Assembly: GCF_022581195.2 (NCBI RefSeq)
Contig: NC_061475.1
Location: forward strand, 4,216,001-4,280,000
Direction of reading: 5' to 3'
Length of the DNA stretch: 64,000 bases
Origin: Helicoverpa zea
Taxonomy: Eukaryota > Arthropoda > Insecta > Lepidoptera > Noctuidae
In this document: one piece after another, positions 11,743 through 22,379 of the stretch
Position numbering within the stretch: the stretch's first letter is position 1
How the letters are laid out: each line of letters starts with the position of its first letter
Notes under the pieces: model-generated
The model's input: the letters and a program-made list of their open reading frames with translations, nothing else
Told to the model about the DNA's origin: nothing
Database searches by the model: none
Position numbers and translations under genes: made by a program

Positions 11743-11925
11743 GTGATGAGCATATTTGTTGGCTGTGGTCTGGGTGTTACAATATGTATGTTCTCATGAA
11801 TGTATGTATATGTAAGTTTAAGTAGTTTATCAGTTGTGTTAGCATCCATAACACAAGTAAATCAATCCATGGGGTTAACCGACTGTTATTAAAAGTGTCT
11901 CGATATTAAAAAAAAAAAAACAGGT
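11743..11925 (+). repeat. Probable LINE 3' end with poly-A (unit 1)
   Basis: Contains gttgtgttagcatccataac followed by acaagtaaatcaatcc and ends in a run of 13 A's at about 11909-11922, like the 3' end of a poly-A-tailed LINE. The copy in unit 2 is 22720-22900. Family not established. Confidence 0.35.
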
Positions 11926-12229
11926 TCATAGTCCGTCTCGTATCCCAAACTACCTATCGGCCGACTAAAAGTTTGTAGTGTGCTCGTGTTCTAATGAATC
12001 AACATTCGTATTTGTAATTTAACGTGTCTTATTTGAGTTGTGCAAATTGTATTTGTTGAATAGTGATTGTGTTCTGTCTGTCTTCGTTGTGTCTATAGCC
12101 TTAGTTTGCAGTCGAAGAAGTTGCTTTTATTTGGTCGGTGTACAACGGGTTTGCCTTGAGGATCTCATGAATTTTGTCATGAAAAGATATGCAGTTAGTT
12201 ACATTTATGAAAGTCCTCTGATATTGTTT

Positions 12230-12810
12230 ATTTATTTATTTTTTTTATTTATTTTATTTATTTATTCCTTTAATTCAGGCAACTAGGGCCCATAGAAAAT
12301 ATAATACACAAATAACATTAAAATAATTATAAACTAATACATACAAAAATAAAAAACAATCATCAATTCTATTTGTTTACACGAATAGGCGGTGTCGTGT
12401 TGCACTGCGTGGTGTCGCGTAGCCTCCCGCGGAATCGCCGGAAAACGACACCTTTCGGCCAAAACTGTTCCTGGAACATGTCGAGATGTTGAGTCGGCAC
12501 ACGTACCACAAACGACTTGAAATTAGTATTGTGTCTCGGCTCCAACTTCTCGACTCTTAAGGTCCAGTTCGTCTTGACTCGTATATACTCCACGATCTCC
12601 TCGACCTTCGTGGAGTGATGTAAACGCGAAACATACAGCTGCGTCGTCGGTATTGCGGGGCGCAGCAGCATGTTCGGACCAGTCAACGCAGTTCCGCATT
12701 GATTTCGGCTAGATGGCTTCTTCTTCCTTCTCTCCACCTTGACGAAACCATCTGCATCAGCTTTCCCTTTACATGGTACAGATTGTACCGTGCCTCGGGT
12801 TCCTTCGGGC
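12230..12810 (-). mobile_element. 5'-truncated LINE piece carrying ORF1 end and 3' tail
   Basis: On the minus strand it runs from a truncated start at 12810 through the end of an ORF1 (stop at 12369) to a short untranslated part (tagttgcctgaattaaagg) and an A-rich (AAATA)n tail at 12230-12275. No ORF2 lies between the ORF1 stop and the tail. It sits exactly between the two duplication units, and I find no convincing target duplication (only TGAT in common). Confidence 0.65.
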
Positions 12811-12818
12811 TGATGCAA
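12369..12818 (-). pseudogene. LINE ORF1 C-terminal, RNA-binding domain
   Basis: The frame encodes about 145 residues. A basic linker (KVERRKKKPSS, near residues 28-38) is followed by TTQLYVSRL (near 58-66), then SLHHSTKVEEIVEYI-like and RVEKLEPRHNTNFKSFVVRV, then FWPKGVVFRRFRGRL near 119-133. This pattern is typical of the RRM-like C-terminal domain of insect LINE ORF1 (Gag-like) proteins, which bind the element's own RNA. The first eight or so bases at the 5' end (12811-12818) belong to duplication unit 2, so the start codon is borrowed and the real protein was longer. There are no CCHC knuckles in the part present. It is not likely to be functional. Confidence 0.7.
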
Positions 12819-14532
12819 ATAAGATCTCTTAGTTTGCGGAGTGCCAACACGGCTGAGCGAAGCTTAATTCGATAGGAGACCCTATTCTAATTTGTGTTAA
12901 CCAGATTTCTGGGTCGGCCAAAAGACGTGATGCATGGTTTATTTGAATTTAGAATGATGTCATCACGGTAGTAGTTAGTTTTGGATTTAGAATAGAATGG
13001 AGTGTGGTAAAGTTACATATAAACACATTGATGGATTCTATATAATTACCATCCTGATCTCTTTACGGTCGTATTAAGAGAGTGAAGGAAAAGGGAGTGC
13101 ACCTGTATCTGCGCGAATGCTTGTGCACTATAATAGGTCCTGCACAGCTGGCTGATCTCCTTAAATGAGAACAGCCGCCGTAGCTGATAATCGGCCATGG
13201 ACGCCATTATCATTACCATATACATTTTCGATGTCAAGTTTATTTTTTATGTGAAACTAACTTCCGCCAGCAATTTCAACGGTGTACCATTGGAACTACT
13301 TCGCAAATCTGGTTTACATAGCATATGGCCTTCCTCGCCAAATGACCTATCTAAGATGGAAATCATTTTTCATATGAGTTCAGTATTTCCTGATATTAGC
13401 GCGGTCGAACAAATAAACTTTTTTCAACAAGCTTTAAAACATAAGTAATAGAGGTAACAAGTTGAATAGATATTTCAGAAAATTCTATAAAGCTTTCCTT
13501 ACTGTCCTAAGTACTTCATAAATCTTTTCTCTCGAACCAACCATATGAAATATTACCATTGAAATTGATGATTGGATCAGGTCATTGCTATAAGTCAGCT
13601 CCGGATTTGAGCTGTCCACGTCCCTAATGCGACGAAATTTACTATCTCATGGAATTATGGGGAAAAGGATATCTGAACGAGTTGTTTTTGAGGTACCATT
13701 TTCAGTTTTCATGGATATCATTTTCATAGGTAGTATAATAGTGCTGGTTTTTGCCATAATTATGAGTTATGTTTAATCATTGGACACTGAAAATTTAGAA
13801 AGTTGTTACTGCGGCAGCAGAAATATGTAAATTATCTGTGAATATTTTAGCTTGCGAGTTATCATGGTTCATGAGACCTGCCTGGTGTCAGACGGACGGA
13901 CGGACAGATGGACAGCGTCTTAGGGTCCCATTTTAACATTATTTGGATACGTGACCCAAAAAAATAGATTTTCCGTTCCAGTTCAGCAGATTCAAATTCA
14001 TAATTAAGATATGTCATTTATTCTCTGTGCTACATCTCTTTATTTACTCGTTGGTAAATAAATTCACAACAAATAGTTTCACTACACAAGCCTAAAAAAC
14101 ACGTCCTAAACGTCAGTTAGTTCCAAAACCGTAATCCATACAGCAATTTGCCATCTGTAACAATTTCTCACGAGCTTTTCAGACCGTCTTTTCACATCTA
14201 CACATTTCACAATAGAATGACGACACAGCATTTTTATTTCCCCGTAAATATCTCTGGGGTGCTTAATATTCGTCTTATAAGGCATGAGTCGGAACGTGGT
14301 ATGTTACGTATATAAGGACCAATGATGTTTGGTAGATGGAAAAGGCCGAGAAAGTTGGTATTTTTTTAGATTTTATGTTAATGTGGTTGAATGATATGAG
14401 TGAATAGAGGTAATTTTATGGAGTTAGGGTGTTCGAATTTTATAAATAAGAGTAGAAATTGTGAAAGTTTTAAATAGTTTTAGTGGTGAGGTTACGTGAA
14501 TAATGTTGTTAAGTAAATAATATATACAATAA

Positions 14533-15229
14533 GCCCCGCAGGGCATCTGAGGCGGATGACGGGGAGTAGCGACCCCACGGGGCTATATATCCGAGTGCTC
14601 CAGGGAGAGTATACTGTCCCCCATCTCCGGCCTGCCGGAGTGAAGCATGACGGGGGATAGGTCTCCCGCCTCTTGGCTTGCCTTCATCGGCCGGTCAGAG
14701 TGGAGTCGCTAGAGCAGGGTTAGCAGCCCACTCGGAGGGTAGGTGCCTTGTGGTAAGTGGCGAGTGGGCCGGTGATGCTGGACCCACAGGGAGCGCGTGA
14801 TCTGCGTTTAAAGTCCGCCGAGGTATCCTCACCCTTCAGCCCCTCATGTACCTGTTGCCCCCTTGTTGCGATTTAGCGACTGATTCCCGGGGGCCCAGTA
14901 AGTGAGGTGGCGAGTCTCCACCTGCCATTTTTACATGTATTTAATACATTGTCATCGGTAGGTGCCATAGTTCCCGTAGTTTACCCATTCCTAGTCCATT
15001 AGCATCCCATCACAATAGCCCAAGTAGTTTTTCATCCACAGTTAGCAATAGTTTAGCACAGGACCGGGGATTGTCCTTGGGTACATTTCTATAGTGTATA
15101 CAGGGGTAATCGAAGGTTTTGTGTCGCCATTTCATTAAAGTTGTCTCAAAAGGGCTTCAGCGTGTTGGCTTCGACCCCACGTTCGCCTTCCAAAAACCCG
15201 GGACTCTGTAGTCCCGTGGTCGGTTAGAG
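14533..15229 (+). mobile_element. 5'-truncated LINE, GC-rich 3' untranslated region (R1/I-like?)
   Basis: Flanked by ATATACAATAA at 14522-14532 and 15230-15240, an 11-bp target duplication. The GC content is far above the surroundings. A second copy at 44007-44656 aligns from 14596 onward (gtgctccagggagagtatac) and has its own different target duplication. No open frame of note is present. The gggatttagcgactgattcc-type 3' region reminds me of R1-clade elements, but the clade is uncertain. Confidence 0.75.
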
Positions 15230-15284
15230 ATATACAATAATAAATAGAACTTAAAGAAGAGGGAACAAGAATTTGGAGACAAGA

Positions 15285-15490
15285 TAAAGTATACGTAGTA
15301 CCAATAGTCGTCTCCACCACAGGTGTCATACCCAATCACCTCCACCACAGCCTCAAACTAATAGACCTTAAAGACTCCACACCTACATTTTACTACAAAA
15401 AGCCGTAATCCTCAACACATGTCGCATAGTACGAAAGTTCATGCAATTGGACGAACATGGCATAACACCTCAACACACACATACACACTA
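15285..15490 (+). pseudogene. LINE ORF2 C-terminal fragment with a frameshift
   Basis: One frame reads VPIVVSTTGVIPNHLHHSLK. A second frame continues QKAVILNTCRIVRKFMQLDE. Together they match the 'GVIPxxL ... QKAVxLxTCxIVRxF' tail I know from invertebrate non-LTR ORF2 proteins. One frameshift separates the two parts. Clade undetermined. Confidence 0.5.
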
Positions 15491-16910
15491 CACGCTACAT
15501 TTACTTGGCACCCGCCCGTAAAAATGTAGTCAAAACTAGCCAAAAGGCTAAGAAGCAGAAATGTTTACCCCAAAATACAATAATGATCAGTATCAGTGAT
15601 GATAAGGTAACGAACCAACTTAGAATATTTATATAGATCATACTATGGATAAAAAATATATATTTTTATGTGTGAATGGTTCTCATTAATTATGAAGACT
15701 ACAAAGTAATGTATAGACCATCTCTACAATATTCAATGCACAGGTCATTTTGTTTTCTTTAAAAGCATTAACTTAAGCAAATGGATAGCGTTGAGAAAAA
15801 CTGTAAGGCCGTAAAAAAGGGCCAGTAGTTTTTCTCATTCTATCATAAAACGCTGGGTCAGGAGTAATGATATTACTGTACATTTTCAAGAGTGGGAGCT
15901 GTAATATTTATGTACCTATATTAATGTTGCTTATAGCATTGTTAAAAAAATACATTATTTGTACCTATTGTTAGATATCTTTTCACATATTAGAGAAACA
16001 AATCATTTATGAATCTATATTTATCTTTTTAAATAAGTAATGTCGACGAAAATATATAAGTTTACCTAACAAATCCTACGCAAAAAATATCTAGAGTGAG
16101 ACTATATTACGTACCTAAATATAAAGCGAGACATACATACTTCTTATTAGATACTCGTATTTACTTAAAGAATACTCGTATATATCGTTAGTTCTGTAGA
16201 TGTCTTGTAAATTCCCAGGAGATAGTAATGACGTCGATATATGTAAGTACCATATACTTTTGTAAACGGAAAAGAGTATATTTTCTAATATTTTATTCTG
16301 AAAAAAAAATGTCGTAACTCGTTGGTCTTGTAATTGATATTGGTATGACTTGAATTTCATATATTTTTGTTTCATTTTATAGAATAGCTGGTTTGCGGGA
16401 ATCCACGATGGTTTTGCAAGCATTGATTTTTCATTGTTACAAGTCAACTTTGGTTGACTTTATAATTTGTGAAACTGTGATGAACTTTCATACTATATAG
16501 AATGTTTAAAGGAAACAAACTAGAATTTTATAGTAAATAGATGACAAAGATCTCTTATTAGTGAAAAAATAAGTGACCTTCACAAATAAAAATTTCTAGC
16601 CACTTCCAGAGAACTTTACACATATGCATAAGTTTTGTACGCAGAATATAAGGCGAAATGCGGTTAATCAAAATACTAATGTCGTGTTATATGCCTTATT
16701 ATTTGCCACTAGCACAAAATGACGGTTATAATGAACATATTATATTTAATAATCTTCAATATTATACAGTTTTATTACTATGCGCGCTTTTGTTGACTAT
16801 CAAAAAGCATCTCGTTTCGGTTCATGTTTATTCTCCAAACTCATTATTGTTCTGTATCGTATATTGTATTGTTAAGTAGGTATTTAACAAAGATAATTAT
16901 GAAATAAGCA

Positions 16911-17098
16911 TCCCACCAAAAACATTAAATGTAAAAAAAAGCCAATCCTCTACGCAATCCCTCCACCGTAAAAAGTTTTGAGATCGCATAGAAGCCAAGT
17001 CCTGTTCAACTTTATTTGTAATAATAAATCAATATTTTGTGACTACATCTATAGTTTCGTTCACTTTACAATAATATTGACTTGGCCATGAGCACAAT
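16911..17098 (+). repeat. Left inverted repeat of the 16911 element
   Basis: Begins TCCCACCAAAAACATTAA and runs to ttggccatgagcacaa. Its reverse complement lies at 20569-20745 with only a few changes, so the interior can fold back. Confidence 0.85.
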
Positions 17099-17239
17099 AA
17101 ACTACAAATATAATACAGCATATCTTGGAGAGATGAAAATCAAACATGAAGTTTAATATCACAGAATTAAATACTTTTAGTTTATTCAATTGTTACTAAA
17201 TGACCGACAGTCAGTATCATCCAACATCAATGAACTGCA

Positions 17240-17330
17240 CATGTACTATGGCGCATGTTTAGTATATAGTTATTAGTATATAGATATGGGTGAACTTGCC
17301 TGAAATAAATGACATTTTATTTATTTATAA
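17240..17330 (+). repeat. LINE 3' tail just upstream of the reverse transcriptase frame
   Basis: The text gggtgaacttgcctgaaata followed by aatgacattttatttattta looks like the polyadenylation end of a Jockey-type LINE and abuts the 5'-truncated LINE that follows. It also supplies the apparent start codon of the next frame. Confidence 0.35.
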
Positions 17331-19288
17331 CTAACCAACCAATAACCACTAAAAAACCAGCCAACTATAGAACCACTAAGTCACAAACAAAAAAGGATTA
17401 CTACAAACAGCTTAAGTCTTTGGTAGTAAGTTCTTTGTGGAGCGAAAAGGTGGCATATTTTAAATATAATATTAATAATAAAATTAAAAATCCAACTCTA
17501 TTGTGGAAGAATTTAAAATCTACAGTTACAACGGCTAAAGAGAGACAAGACCTTCCGTCTCATTTCAATAACCCGGATAGTATTAATCGTCATTTTTTGA
17601 ATGTTCCTGGAGATCCGGTGGCTAGCAATCTAAAACTTGCGTTTTATAGGGCTAATAGGTATAGCGAAGCAACTTTCACCCTGTGTCCGGTTTCAGAGCT
17701 GGAAATCTCACATATAATACGGAAATTAAAATCGAACGCTCAAGGTCATGATAATATAACTTTAACGATGTTGAATTTAACCCTTCCAGAAACCTTATCA
17801 GCGATAACTAACATCTTAAATTCTTCTATCTCATCTTCCACCTTCCCTGATGCATGGAAAATTGCCCTCGTTAAGCCCCTACCCAAGAATACAAACCCAG
17901 CTGACGTTAAAGATTTACGGCCCATCAGTATATTGCCCTGTCTGTCTAAAGTCCTGGAAAAAGTAGTTTGTCGGAAACTAACAAATTTTTTGGAAGCCAA
18001 TCACATTTTACCTGATTTACAGTCCGGTTTTCGTAAACAGCGCGGTACAGCTACAGCTTTATTAGATGTAACAGACAATATTCTAGCCGCTCAAGATAAA
18101 GGAATGTGTACAGTATTGGTTCTATTGGACTTCTCCCGGGCATTTGATTCAATAAACATTTCGCTACTTCTCTCAAAATTAAAATTCTATGGGTTCGATG
18201 ACGCTGCCACAAAATGGTTCGAAAGCTACCTCACTAACAGAAGGCAGCAAGTACGGCTTAGCCAAAGCGATGGAACCATCTTGACGTCTGCCCTTACTTC
18301 GGTCGATAGAGGGGTGCCTCAGGGATCAATATTGGGCCCTGTTCTTTTCATTCTATACTGTGCCGATATTGTAAATTGCCTCCGAAAATGTAAATATCAT
18401 ATATATGCCGATGATGTTCAGTTATACTTGTCTTTTGAACCAGATGACTATAAAACATCCATAACTGACCTTAATGAAGACCTTCACAGAATAGCCGTCT
18501 GGTCAAAAGAAAATTGTTTGGCTCTTAATCCGGCCAAAACAAAATATATGGTGTTTGGCACTAAGCAGCAATTGAAAAGACTTCCGCCAACACTCAATCT
18601 TCAACTAATGGGTGAACCCATTGAGCGAGTAGACGAGGCGCGTAATCTGGGTTTAAATATGGACAATAATTTAAGATTCGAAAAACACGTGGCTTCTTCG
18701 GTACAGAACTGTTTCTATCGTCTGAAAATACTGTACAAAATCAGACCTTTTCTATCAGAGACAATTCGTGAACAACTCGTTGAATCACTTGTTCTGTCTA
18801 AATTAAACTACGTCGACACAGTCTACGGGCCACGTCTATTAGCTCGCACCGACCGACTCATACAGAGAGTGCAAAATGCCTGTGCGCGTTTCTGTTACTC
18901 GATTCCCCGACGAGGTCACGTCACGCCATTCCTCAACAAAAACGCCATGCTAAAAATGAAGTCAAGACGTAAGCTGCATTTAGCATGTCTTCTCTTTGGA
19001 GTCATTAAATACCAACAGCCAGCTTACTTATATGGCAAGCTGAATTGGATTAATGACAGCCGCACATGCGCTAGAAGACAATGCTCGAAACAACTTTGCA
19101 TCCAGCCACATAGAACCACGGCGTTTAGAGGGAGTTTCCGATATGCAGCAGCGAAAGTGTGGAACAATATTCCACCACCTATTAGAGTTATGAACACAGT
19201 CTATAGTTTTAAGAGACGTTTACGGCAGTACATGGTAGATGCGCAACGGAAGCTCGATATGACGAAGGCAAATATTTCTATTATCTAA
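17309..19288 (+). CDS. LINE ORF2 reverse transcriptase (CR1-like), 5'-truncated
   Basis: An uninterrupted 659-codon frame lacks the N-terminal endonuclease. It encodes RNA-directed DNA polymerase for target-primed reverse transcription. Motifs in order are KPLPK near 189-193 and DLRPISILPCLSKVLEKV near 202-219, LQSGFRKQRGT near 237-247, catalytic motif A LLDFSRAFD near 272-280, motif B GVPQGSILGP near 335-344, and motif C YHIYADDVQLY near 363-373 with the two Asp. The usual C-terminal tail RGSFRYAAAKVWNNIPPPIR is present. The first Met lies in the upstream LINE tail, so the first ten or so residues are not native. The frame lies inside the 16911 element. No stop codon interrupts the polymerase, which suggests a fairly young copy, but it cannot mobilise alone without the endonuclease. 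Confidence 0.92.
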   Translation: MTFYLFITNQPITTKKPANYRTTKSQTKKDYYKQLKSLVVSSLWSEKVAYFKYNINNKIKNPTLLWKNLKSTVTTAKERQDLPSHFNNPDSINRHFLNVPGDPVASNLKLAFYRANRYSEATFTLCPVSELEISHIIRKLKSNAQGHDNITLTMLNLTLPETLSAITNILNSSISSSTFPDAWKIALVKPLPKNTNPADVKDLRPISILPCLSKVLEKVVCRKLTNFLEANHILPDLQSGFRKQRGTATALLDVTDNILAAQDKGMCTVLVLLDFSRAFDSINISLLLSKLKFYGFDDAATKWFESYLTNRRQQVRLSQSDGTILTSALTSVDRGVPQGSILGPVLFILYCADIVNCLRKCKYHIYADDVQLYLSFEPDDYKTSITDLNEDLHRIAVWSKENCLALNPAKTKYMVFGTKQQLKRLPPTLNLQLMGEPIERVDEARNLGLNMDNNLRFEKHVASSVQNCFYRLKILYKIRPFLSETIREQLVESLVLSKLNYVDTVYGPRLLARTDRLIQRVQNACARFCYSIPRRGHVTPFLNKNAMLKMKSRRKLHLACLLFGVIKYQQPAYLYGKLNWINDSRTCARRQCSKQLCIQPHRTTAFRGSFRYAAAKVWNNIPPPIRVMNTVYSFKRRLRQYMVDAQRKLDMTKANISII

Positions 19289-20130
19289 ATTTTAAATTAT
19301 ATCAATAAGAAACGGATATAAATCTTATTTATATCGCCCACTTAGCATACTACTGTAGTTTTATGACAATGCGTGAGGCTAATGTGTATGTAATGTGTGT
19401 AGTGTATTCTCACAGCTTAAATTGAGTATTCCTGGTCTCTCTTGGGTCACCGGCCATGATGCGTTATGGGTGCGCCATGTCTGGAGGCCTGAAAGTAACA
19501 AATACCCGTCATAATATTGCAAATTGCAGCACATGTGCTTTATGCGTATAGCAGCGGTACTTACCTTGTGGGTATGGCCTTCTGGCAATAGGTGCACCCT
19601 ACGGCGTGTACATGGTGCACGGTGATCATTTTTGTACAGGGAAGTGAACTTTGCACTTGCAAACGTCTTATGTACCTTCGCCTGAATGATATGATTACTT
19701 AATATGCATTTTTTTTTCTTCTCAAGAACATAGGGTAGGTAACTGAAATGTAAAATTAATATATAATAAAACATATTGTATGCACGTATACGGGAAAAAA
19801 AAATACTGTAAAATATACTCACTCAATGTGGACTGCTGGCAACTAACAGCTATGTAAAAATTGTATTTTACGAGTTTGCACAACTTATAATTGCTTATTT
19901 TGCACTAATATACATGACGTATGTATGACGGCAATGATCGGTGGCACAATGAAAACAGATGTTGCAACCAGTTACGGCTCTGTGAATGTGTTTAACACCA
20001 CATTTCATCTGTGTGAAAAAAGTCGTCGCTGAGTGATGCTTAGTCAGGATTGCGATTAGTCACGGTATGAATTTATTTACGTTTTACCTCCACTTTCTAT
20101 TTTATTTTTGTGACTAATCCTTCTGATTAT
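19289..20130. other. Probable LINE 3' untranslated region, unassigned
   Basis: Between the reverse transcriptase stop and the structured 3' end there is sequence without a gene. The minus-strand open frame at 19379-19822 has no recognisable domain and I do not call it. Confidence 0.3.
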
Positions 20131-20435
20131 GATTATGGTTCCTTTTTTTATTTATTTTTTTAGTTATTTTTAGTAGTTTAGTAGTTTTATTATTTTTTGT
20201 CTTTAGAGCATAAATGATTTCATACCGATCGACACCCGCAACTCCTCATAGGTCCAGTTGAAAACCAGCGTCAGACACTAGCTGTCTGGCATAATGCTGA
20301 ACTGGACCTATTTGGCACAACCTTTTATTACTTTTTTTTTTTTTATTATTATTCTATTTTTTTATTTCTTTGTGTATGTATGGCTTGTGTCAATAAATAT
20401 CTTTTCTTTCTTTCTTTCTTTCTTTCTTTCTATTT
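20130..20435 (+). mobile_element. LINE 3' terminus with hairpin and (TTTC)n tail
   Basis: Contains a 60-nt hairpin at 20250-20309 (outer stem AGGTCCAGTT/AACTGGACCT, inner stem CAGACA/TGTCTG), then cttgtgtcaataaat and a (TTTC)n tail at 20402-20432. The same 3' end recurs at 37340-37560, and a structural relative is at 53880. It is likely the end of the LINE encoding 17309-19288. Confidence 0.7.
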
Positions 20436-20568
20436 TTTATTTATTATTTAGTCCATGGTGATCTCAAATTCCAATCAGTCCAATCGTAAAATCATGTCCA
20501 TATAGAATTTATCAATTCAATGGTATTTACACATTATTTCAAGGAGCGGCTTTTAACTTGTGCTCATG

Positions 20569-20745
20569 GCCAAGACAATATTATTGTAATGTGAACAAAA
20601 CTATTGATATAGTCACAAAATATTGATTTATTATTACAAATAAAGTTGAACAGGACTTGGCTTCTATGCGATCTCAAAACTTTTTACGGTGGAGGGATTG
20701 CGTAGAGGATTGGCTTTTTTTTACATTTAATGTTTTTGGTGGGAT
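20569..20745 (-). repeat. Right inverted repeat of the 16911 element
   Basis: Reverse complement of 16911-17098, ending ttaatgtttttggtgggat. The rest of the element (20746-21663) continues to the hairpin end without a counterpart on the left. Confidence 0.85.
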
Positions 20746-21612
20746 CTAATTTATTTTTTGTAGGTCTCTTTCTTCTCTAAGTATTTAACAAATTAAATTA
20801 ACTTACATGCAACTAACTAAATATGTACGTACACCTAAAGTAGCACGTAAACAACACTTTTTAAAAATAAACTAAAAAATTTCGAAATTGTCGAATTTTT
20901 GAATCGAATATCTTTTACAATAAAAGAGATTTATTTCAGAGGTAGATGGCGCTATCACATGAAATTATTTGTTTTTTTTTTTAAGCACTACTTATACTAT
21001 GCTATGTAACGAAACCATAGCGCGATTTAGACCAGGACAACGCCATCTATCGAGCGAGCATGCAGTATTTATCGCACTGCACTAATATGAAAAATTTTAT
21101 CATTCTTCATTACATTTAAACCTAGCTTTTTCATTCATATGTATGTATATTTAATACATAATAACAATATACCACACTAGTAACAATAAAACAAATATAT
21201 TTTGTACATAAATAAATAACAAAGTTATCAATGCAGTCAAAATTCATACACAATGTTCTTGAAAACCCGCAAATATAAATTTGTTTCCTATTTTTTTATT
21301 AAGTTTTAAGGTTTTTATAATTTTCCCTTTATATGTAGCTGATAACCTGTCTTGGTGCCAAATTTGAAGGTTCTCAGTTTGCTAGAAGTACCTTAGACTT
21401 TTGATGATCGGTCAGTGAGTGAGTCAGTGACAAAATGGTGTAACTTTGATCGCTCATAACTCGTAAACTATTTATTCAAATGTCTTGTAATTTTGAGACT
21501 GAGCTTGTTCTAATACTTACTCTTGGTCATCGAAAACCTAAACTCCTAGCTTTGTTCACATGGAAGATACAGGGGGCTGAAATAGCCGCGAAACGCTTCG
21601 AGAAAAGATGGT

Positions 21613-21663
21613 ACGGCCGTGCCCGCTTTGCTCGAGTCTTGGCTGGGGCACTGCCGTGCCCTC
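21613..21663 (+). other. Terminal hairpin of the 16911 element
   Basis: gggcac, loop tgcc, gtgccc at 21646-21661, preceded by acggccgtgcccgc and tttgctcga...cttggc. It has the same architecture as 378-431 but with a different stem sequence that still pairs. Confidence 0.75.
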
Positions 21664-22303
21664 AGATATTTATAAATTTAAGAATTAATAAATGAAATTT
21701 TAAAGTACTTACCTATAATCCACAAAAGCAGAAAATGTTCATTGTTTAATACCTAAAATTGACTTTAATAAAGTTTAGTATGTTTTTGCCGCTCGACTGT
21801 AGTCCAATATAGGTATGTCATCATATATTTTTCACACGGAGAATCTAGTTAGGTATATTAAACACAAGCATTAAAAATAAAAATAAAAACGGTCGAATCG
21901 AGAATCTCCGCTTTTTGGCAAGTCGGTTACAAAACATATATCATTGATGTTTCGCTGACTGCATAGTAAAGATTGCCCCAACTTTCTGCTCTGCTACATC
22001 CGACCACTACACCAACAGCACACAAAACCAGCATAATTAATAATCCTGAACTCCAATCAAATATGTCATGAAAGCCAATCTCTTCAGCTACTCACACCAA
22101 TTGGCAATAACTCCACAAATCAAACAGAAACCTACTCTAACCTATTCGCGATTAAACGTTGATAACTCAATTTCAATATTGATAAGCCGTGAGCACACAG
22201 TGGAAGGTGTATCGGTAAGTCTTCGCACATACTGGCGACTAAACTGTCGGGCGACTGTTGTAGAAGCATTTCTGTTTTAGAAATGCGTGGATCATTTCTC
22301 GAC

Positions 22304-22371
22304 GTTGGAGCAATGGTCACCATGCCGGACTGCCGAACTGATGGTCCGGGGTTCGATTTCTGGTACGGTCA
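22304..22371 (+). repeat. tRNA-derived SINE head or tRNA relic (unit 2)
   Basis: Copy of 11324-11391 with B box ggggttcgatttc (one change that weakens it). Confidence 0.4.
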
Positions 22372-22379
22372 ATATTTAT

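Larger units (their letters stand above)
5465..12229 (+). repeat. Duplication unit 1
   Basis: The unit starts TGATGCAAATAAGATC and ends CTCTGATATTGTTTA. The same sequence in the same order forms unit 2 from 12811. Unit 1 lacks the insertions at 14533, 16911 and 23050 found in unit 2. Unit 2 lacks the 6095-7986 insertion of unit 1 and a stretch of about 57 bp near 5637-5693. Stretches compared by eye are near-identical at 7987-8980 and 10684-12068 but visibly diverged at 9000-10440. Apart from the inserts, the unit contains no recognised gene. Short open frames such as 5924-6223 and 11088-11300 recur in both units but match no family I know. Confidence 0.85.
16911..21663 (+). mobile_element. 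4.75 kb Helitron-like insertion in unit 2, carrying a LINE
   Basis: Unit 1 has the empty site aataagcatatttata at about 10683. Here aataagca is followed by TCCCACCAAAAAC, and the site resumes after ...GTGCCCTCAGA as tatttata. The insertion is thus between A and T with no more than a 2-bp ambiguity. It starts TC and ends with a strong hairpin (21646-21661). It contains inverted repeats of about 180 bp (16911-17098 and 20569-20745), with the right one 920 bp from the 3' end. Between them lies a CR1-like LINE. A small inverted pair (tagatggcg at 20943, cgccatcta at 21041) marks a further MITE-like piece. No helicase is seen, so it is non-autonomous. Confidence 0.6.

Noticed and set aside
20402..20432. 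(TTTC)n microsatellite considered as an independent feature
   Set aside because: It is the tail of a LINE 3' end.
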